DNA from: Hsuehochloa calcarea | Taxonomy: Eukaryota; Streptophyta; Magnoliopsida; Poales; Poaceae | Length of the DNA stretch: 64,000 bases | NCBI GenBank assembly: GCA_036346395.1 | Contig: CM070604.1 | Span: 53,533,003 to 53,597,002, forward strand | Direction of reading: 5' to 3' | In this document: positions 58,431-64,000 of the stretch, piece after piece | How the letters are laid out: each line of letters starts with the position of its first letter | Position numbering within the stretch: the stretch's first letter is position 1 | Translations under genes and position numbers: made by a program | Notes under the pieces: model-generated | The model's database searches: none | Told to the model about the DNA's origin: nothing | What the model saw: the letters and a program-made list of their open reading frames with translations, nothing else

Positions 58431-58699
58431 GACCGCCTTCGGATGGCGACTTGGGGCTCCTCTCCTTCTACACGGGATCGAGGTCCACCAGGGGCGACTC
58501 CGGCATCTCCCTTCGTCGGGCCGCCTCGCCAAGCGCCGTCGGTATGCGGGCTCACCGACCGCAACCCAACCCACACTCCTATGGAGGAGAGGTGGCCGAG
58601 TCGTGAGAGCACGGCGGAGGAGGTGGGCGCGACGCAAGACGGCGCATCGTGGCGACCTTCGCTACCTCGTCCACACGCGTCGGATCTGGCGTTCGCCGT

Positions 58700-59304
58700 C
58701 GGCTCGTCGGTCGGTTCATGCAATGGCCGACGACGGAGCATCGCCAGATCAGTAAGAGGATCCTCCGCTACGTTGCGGGCACCTCCGACTACGGCTTGCA
58801 CTACCCGAGGTGTCCGTGCGGCGCGCTTCATCAGTGCATACGACAACGACCACGCGGTGACATCGACACGGCAAAGAGCACAAGCGGGATTCTCTTCTTC
58901 CTCGGCAAGTGCCTCGTTAGGCGGCGGTCGATTAAGCGGCGGTGGTGGCCTGTCGGTGTGAGGCCGAGTACATAGCGGCTTCCACCGCTTCGACTCAGGC
59001 ACTCTGGCTCGCTCGACTGCTTGGTGAACTCCTCGGCAGAGACATCGGCGGTGGCGCTCGGGGTGGGCGACAAGTCCGCTCTGCTCGCAAAGAACCCGTT
59101 TTCCATGAGCGAGCAAGCACATCTGGTGAAGTACCACTTCATCAGAAACATTTGGATGAAAACAACATCAAGGCGAGCTACATCAACACCACGGATCAGC
59201 TTGTGGACCTGCTCACCAAGCCTCTTGGGAGGGTCAAATTCCTCGAGCTCTGCTATAGGATCGGGATGGTTCAACTCTCCCACAAGACGACGCACAAGAC
59301 TTAG
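58700..59304 (+). pseudogene. Copia RNase H end remnant
   Basis: Has RILRYVAGTSDYGLHYP, then CEAEYIAASTASTQALWLAR and NTTDQLVDLLTKPLGRVKF, the RNase H and C-terminal signature. The pieces are in two frames. Confidence 0.8.
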
Positions 59305-59674
59305 GGGGAGAATGATGAATAAGTCCCTGTACTGTGGTCTTTGTGGGGTGGGCACATGGATCTTGAGCAGCAGCTTTAAGGACAGCATCTTAGGATAAGC
59401 ATCTTGACTGTCATAGGACAGCATCTTGACTGTCATAGGACAAGCATCTTAGGACAGTATCTTGACTGTCATAGGACAGCATCTTAGACTAGCATATTAG
59501 CATATACTTGGCTGGTTGGCAGCCTATAAATATGTATCCCCAACCCCTCAGGTTGGTATGGCATTGCGTGAGAAATAGTAACAAAAAAATTGCCCCATCT
59601 CCAAGTGTTATCCTCTCTATGAGAGTAAGGATCTTGCTATCACCAACAGCAAAACTCCAGCGAGTAACAGTAAA

Positions 59675-60429
59675 TGGCATGCAAATCATTTAGCGGTTTC
59701 AGATAAGTGTGTGTGGCATGCTTGACCATGGATCTCAATCTGCTACGCGTATTGCTTACAGTTTTGTTGGAGGCAGCGTTTTCGTTGTGCTGTGATATTA
59801 CTCGCGTTAACATCAGTTGTTCTTTGGTAATAGCTCTAAAAAAAGTTGTTGGTGATTTTACCGCAGACCTTTGCACTACAGGCTCAAAGTTTCAGTTGAA
59901 CTGACTCCCAAATATGGTTGTGTTGTTTGTGTCAATCAATCCTATTTGATTGATCTAAAATTTGTGGCTTCATGGCTTTATACAGATCAACATATGCAGG
60001 CACACAGTTGTGGTGTTGAACCATAATTTGCAAGACTCTCATCCGGAAACTAAAGGGGCTGATAAACACTAGACACCAATAGTTCGCGCTACTGCACAGG
60101 CTGCTAGTAAGAGCAGAAATCAAGCACAAACCTGCATAAAAATCTTTCTCTTGATTTGTAACCAGTATACTCAATAAACTCGAACCAGAAAGTTGTCCAA
60201 TCGTAGAACAATGCAATTCTTTACCTCATGGTAGAAATGGAAAATTTCACCAAGGAACAGAGTGAATCAAACGATAAGTAGGCTGTAAGACCCAAAGTTT
60301 GCTTACAGACAACGTGAAAATTGAAAGGAAAAAAAAACTTGACTGTAGTGCATCTTATTACAGTTTTAGAACTAGAAAAGAAACTTTAGCTTCATGGTGG
60401 AAATAAGAGGCCGAACCAACTTCTCTCGC
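59675..60429. other. Intergenic, includes 3' flank of the 78-aa gene
   Basis: No reading frame with recognisable content. The last stretch next to 60430 is the likely 3' UTR of the minus-strand gene. Confidence 0.4.
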
Positions 60430-60758
60430 CTATTCAGTGGACTTGACAATGAAGTTCTGGCGGCTGATGGGGTTCATGATGACCGGTGGTCCGGCGGTGC
60501 GAGGCCAGGCCTGGAACTTGGTGTCCGTGGCTTGCCACCACTCCTTGTCAGAAACAGTCTTAGGAATGCTACCTGTTTCCAAAGAAGGAAGCAGCTTTAG
60601 ATGCAAATTTACAAGAAGTTGAGCACATGCGTCCTACAAGCATCTTATGTAAAATGACACTCACCTCCAAATGCCTTCTTGTCAGAAACAAAGGCGTCGC
60701 ACAGATATGCAATGGCAAAGGATCCAACCAGTGAGCCGACAATGTATCCAGCCGTCAT
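60430..60758 (-). CDS. Small single-pass membrane protein, 78 aa
   Basis: Two coding exons, 60758-60665 and 60572-60430, join in frame with GT-AG signals. The ATG follows an acceptor by five bases. Residues 3-25 form one hydrophobic helix (AGYIVGSLVGSFAIAYLCD) followed by FVSDKKAFGG. The hydrophilic C-half reads TVSDKEWWQATDTKFQAWP, then RTAGPPVIMNPISRQNFIV, ending KSTE. The aromatic/Pro-rich tail looks strongly conserved. Small proteins like this in plants are often organelle membrane-complex subunits, but I cannot name it. A 5' UTR exon ends at about 61518 (GAG before GTACCC). Confidence 0.82.
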
Positions 60759-61471
60759 TGTTGCTGCACAACCATGAATTGGGATACAAATTGTCATGTC
60801 CCATGAACATTGGGTGCTGCAGAAATTACTCGCATTCGTAAAATCACCGGAGAACATGTCAGGCATGAAAGAGCAAACTGGGCAAGCCATTATCCAACCA
60901 AAGTATAAGATGGGAGCTTCTATCTCATATACATTGAATTCGACGTCGACACCAAGAGACATATAAGCAGAGCAAAACAGAGACATATAAGCAGAGCAAA
61001 ACCCAACACACACAAGGCGCGCCAACATACAAGGGAAGGGCACACATACTTTGCGCATCATGTCATGCGCATGTGTACAGATAGACCATCTATGGCGGCA
61101 CAGCAGAAAACTGAATCTGTATGCAGCTGCTTAACCGGCTTTCGTTAGCGCTAGATCCAACATTTGTACTCATGAAACAGGTGATGTTATGAATCTGGAT
61201 AGGCTACCATTGGCATAAACAAATGCACGGTACAATCCAAACGATGGTGAATTGGTGACTATCACACTTAACAATAATCAATCCAGTCCAAATATACAAC
61301 GCCACTAATACCACTGACATAATCTACTCGAATAGTACGTGTTCTGTTCGGCTCGCCTCATGGATCCTACAGTTTCCTCAAGAATCCTCCTAACCCTAGC
61401 CCCGAAAAGAGCGGCAAATCTCGCCGGAACACACGCATACGTCCGCGATTCGCGGCAGCAACCAACGAAGC

Positions 61472-61473
61472 AG

Positions 61474-61499
<26 letters not shown>
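61472..61499. repeat. (AG)n microsatellite
   Basis: Fourteen or so AG units just inside the first intron of the 78-aa gene; it reads CT on that gene's strand. Confidence 0.9.
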
Positions 61500-61506
<7 letters not shown>

Positions 61507-61649
61507 TTGGTGGGTACCTCGGAATCGGATTCGCCCGCCGCCGCCGGTGAGGGAGAGGAGAGATGGGACGCGTGGGGAGAGCGAACGCGAGAGAGAGAAC
61601 GTCGGAATCAAGAACGCCTCGAGCCTCTTAACTCTGACATAGAGCTGAG

Positions 61650-63237
61650 ACTTGGACCGTGCTTTTTTGGGTCAGTCTGAAGCACGATCAGCGACAAAGA
61701 CGAACAATGGTCGGGTTGGCGCGAGAATCGGGCCGTTAGGCGGCGGCAAGGCGCGATCGGTTAGGTCGTGTTTGGGTCGACACGGCACGAAATAGGCCCA
61801 ACCTTTCCGTTCTAGCCAATCCTCCTCACCGATCCAATCACTCCCACACCGGCCAAATTTCAACCAATCATCCCCTTCTGCAACCCAACCCGAACCACAG
61901 GTGTTTTTGTCTTCCTGGACGGCGGCGGCGGCGGTTATCGTCTTCTCAGGCGTCTATAGTTACTTAGGTAGGGTTTGGGCCAAGCGCGACGATTCCAAAG
62001 ACGACGGCTTTGGCGTGCTCGGGCTGATTAGAGACGATCTGGTGCCGGCGGTATGGCACGGTGGGATGACCGGACCAAGCCGCGCAACGCGACGCGGCCG
62101 GCTGCGGTGGGCTGGCCGTCTTGGCCCAAGACCACCTCTACTCGACCGCACGGTCAGCGTGGATTCGTAGTAAAATTTCCCCCTTTCACATCACATGGAA
62201 TGCATTGCCTACAACCCTAAACCTAACCGCAGCAAATTGGTTCTCAGTAGCAGCGGGATACGGTACCATAATCCGTGAGACCTAGACGTTCGCTCTGAAT
62301 TTTAATGGTGTGTACAATAGTATATATAACTGCTATCTATAGTAATTTTTTATATCATCTGTAGATAGCATTAAAGACAACTCATATAATCAGTTGTGGT
62401 GATACAGTCGGCTACAGGATTGTAAACAACATATAATCTTTTAAGGTTTATCTCAATTCTGGTGATACAGTCGGCTACATAATTGTAGACATCATATTTA
62501 TATCTCTTTATTCTTTTTTACTTATATCAGTTTAAATCTTACACAGTAGAAGTTATAACCAGCTATTGTAAATGCTACGTACATGACCTGAGAAAATACG
62601 CTATTGTGTCTTCAAAAAAACCGCAACAAATTAACACCAGACAAACGCACAAATCATACCTGGCCCACGCAGATAGCCGGCCCCACATGCAGCGGTGGTC
62701 CAGCTCACAACGCAAAAAAAAAAAAAGATAAAAGGGAGAGTTAAAGCCGCAGAATAAAAGTTAGCACCACCCCCGAAAAAAAACTGAAAAAAAAATCGGC
62801 AAGATTCCTCTATCAAACCAGACTCGGAGCTTGTTTCGTCTTGGTTTTATGGCCGGTAAAAGGTAGTTTGAAAATCTGCTAATTTTTATTTAATCAGACA
62901 AGTTTGAGAACATGGTATTTGATTGGTGGCTTAGACACGAAGGAAGGTAGAATTGGAAAAATCACACTTCCAGAAGAAGAAACGCAGCTGCGGTCCAATT
63001 ATCTTCGCACTGTAGATTCCCAGGTCCGACATCTGCCAGCCCGGACGTCTCCGGCCAGGCAAGGCTTCCCCAGAGTGCAACCCAGACAGGCTCTCAAAGG
63101 CTCAGAGCTGCTGCAGTGGATAGAACAGTGATAGAGCGAGAGAGAAGTCACCAGAAAAATTCACAGAAAAGTAATCTAGAGGAGGGATCGGGCAGTCAGG
63201 TTGGTTGGTAGAGAGGAGAGGCGTGTGGAGACTGGGG
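61650..63237. other. Intergenic and promoter DNA between two divergent genes
   Basis: GC-rich to about 62170 and AT-rich afterwards. The motif GGTGATACAGTCGGCTACA occurs at 62398-62416 and 62461-62479 within a MITE-like AT-rich segment (62290-62560). A frame at 61901-62170 has no known features and is not called. Confidence 0.45.
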
Positions 63238-64000
63238 ATGGAGAGGAAGGTGGTGGTGGTGTGCGCGGTGGTTGGCTTCCTCGGCGTCCTCTCGGCGGCG
63301 CTCGGCTTCGCGGCGGAGGCAACCCGCGTCAAGGTTAGATCCGTCTCTCGCCGAGAAACCGCCGTGGCATATCATCGGCCGGTTCTTGATGTGCCCTGTC
63401 TTGTTACTTAATTTCTTCAACGAACTTACTTGCGTTAGATCTCGTTTTCTCCGGGGAGTTCTTGGTGAAGAAACGCTACTAGAGGGCTAAGGCCGGCGCG
63501 GTCCTGTTGAACGCTTAGCTACTTATGTTTGTGTGATGGAAAGGTGTCAACTTATGTAGTTTCTGTTTGTGTGATGGGAAGGTGGCAACTTATGTAAAGT
63601 TGATGTCTTCTAGCTTTGGATCTCGTTGTTGTTGTACACTTGCGCATTGGGGATTTGGCCCTGATGGTAATAGGTGTAGCTTCTCCACGTTGATGTGCAA
63701 GGGAAATGAGCTAGTGCAAGGACTGAACTTTTTTTAGCTGTTCGCTGAAAGGTGAAATGTTTGAGCTTATGCTATTATGCTTCTGGTGATTTGCAAGAAC
63801 TGTGATCATGAGAGGTAGAGTGGATGTTTTTTTTAATCTGATTGGATCAATCCCCCCTAAAATTAGGATTGAATCAGAATCGTTCCAAGTTATTATTTTC
63901 TTTAGCAATACTCGTCTTTCAGCTCATACCCTCATGCAGCCAAAATACTTGTTACTTATCTGTTTGGCTTGGTAGTACTATGCGGTGACCCTTTTGCTTA
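63238..64000 (+). CDS. DUF1218 family membrane protein, first exon only
   Basis: The first coding exon is 63238-63333, ending AAG before GTTAGATCC. It encodes MERKVVVVCAVVGFLGVLSA and ALGFAAEATRVK, a hydrophobic first segment that matches the start of plant DUF1218 proteins. These are small proteins with about four membrane spans; the family includes VCC and the MWL proteins linked to vein pattern and lignin. The remaining exons lie beyond the window; 63334-64000 is intron. An upstream in-frame ATG (63205) would add eleven residues, but the shorter start fits the family. Confidence 0.8.

Larger units (their letters stand above)
54114..59669 (+). mobile_element. Copia retrotransposon, full length but decayed
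   Basis: LTRs 54114-54524 (411 bp) and 59313-59669 (357 bp) run from TGATGAATAAG to GAGTAACA. Target duplication GTAAA lies at 54109-54113 and 59670-59674. The primer site TGGTATCGAGCC follows the 5' LTR and TTAGGGGGAGAA precedes the 3' LTR. The LTRs contain an internal minisatellite of CATCTTGACTGTCATAGGACA-like units; the copy number differs and explains most of the length gap. Each LTR has a CTATAAATATG promoter motif. Gag, protease, integrase, RT and RNase H pieces occur in order with many frameshifts. Confidence 0.93.

Noticed and set aside
61901..62170. 89-codon frame with a hydrophobic start
   Set aside because: No resemblance to a family, lies in the promoter region of two divergent genes, and ends in Arg/Pro-rich filler.

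Overview
This window is nuclear DNA of a grass (Poaceae). Genes are split by many short GT-AG introns, 5' ends are GC-rich, and Copia-type retrotransposons fill much of the space between genes. Five genes I recognise (a MAK-like/CDKF kinase, CYCLOPS, a plastid Fe-superoxide dismutase, a small acyl-CoA-binding protein and a DUF1218 protein) occur together, as far as I recall, on the short arm of rice chromosome 6. The protein sequences are not identical to rice as I remember it, so I infer a collinear segment from another grass. I cannot name the species.

Layout. 1-5.1 kb holds decayed DNA-transposon sequence: a MULE transposase remnant near 2.1-2.8 kb and a GRF-type zinc-finger remnant near 3.9-4.5 kb. 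5.5-9.3 kb (-) is the kinase, with 16 coding exons assembled. 12.3-15.7 kb (+) is a conserved plant gene of unknown function (370 aa), followed by a single-exon 233-aa gene (16.5-17.2 kb, +). 18.0-21.3 kb (-) is CYCLOPS, with 11 coding exons, two GC-AG introns and a tandem duplication over its stop codon. 25.0-30.7 kb (-) is a truncated Copia element in an LTR-internal-LTR-internal arrangement. 32.3-35.0 kb (+) is the Fe-SOD, followed 72 bp after its stop by a small non-autonomous LTR element. The ACBP gene (42.0-43.9 kb, +) lies between two Copia elements with tiny LTRs (109 and 136 bp) in opposite orientations. 51.0-52.9 kb (+) is an intronless membrane protein of 639 aa. 54.1-59.7 kb (+) is another complete but decayed Copia element. 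60.4-60.8 kb (-) is a 78-aa single-pass protein. 63.2 kb onward (+) is the first exon of a DUF1218 gene that runs off the window.

Function. The host genes are unrelated housekeeping, signalling and plastid functions with no operon-like logic: symbiosis signalling (CYCLOPS), plastid redox (Fe-SOD), lipid carriage (ACBP) and a CMGC kinase. The most distinctive content is how mobile elements and small tandem duplications have modified gene ends: CYCLOPS 3' end, SOD 3' end, and both ends of ACBP. I see no CRISPR array, tRNA or rRNA gene. I found no previously undescribed multi-gene system.
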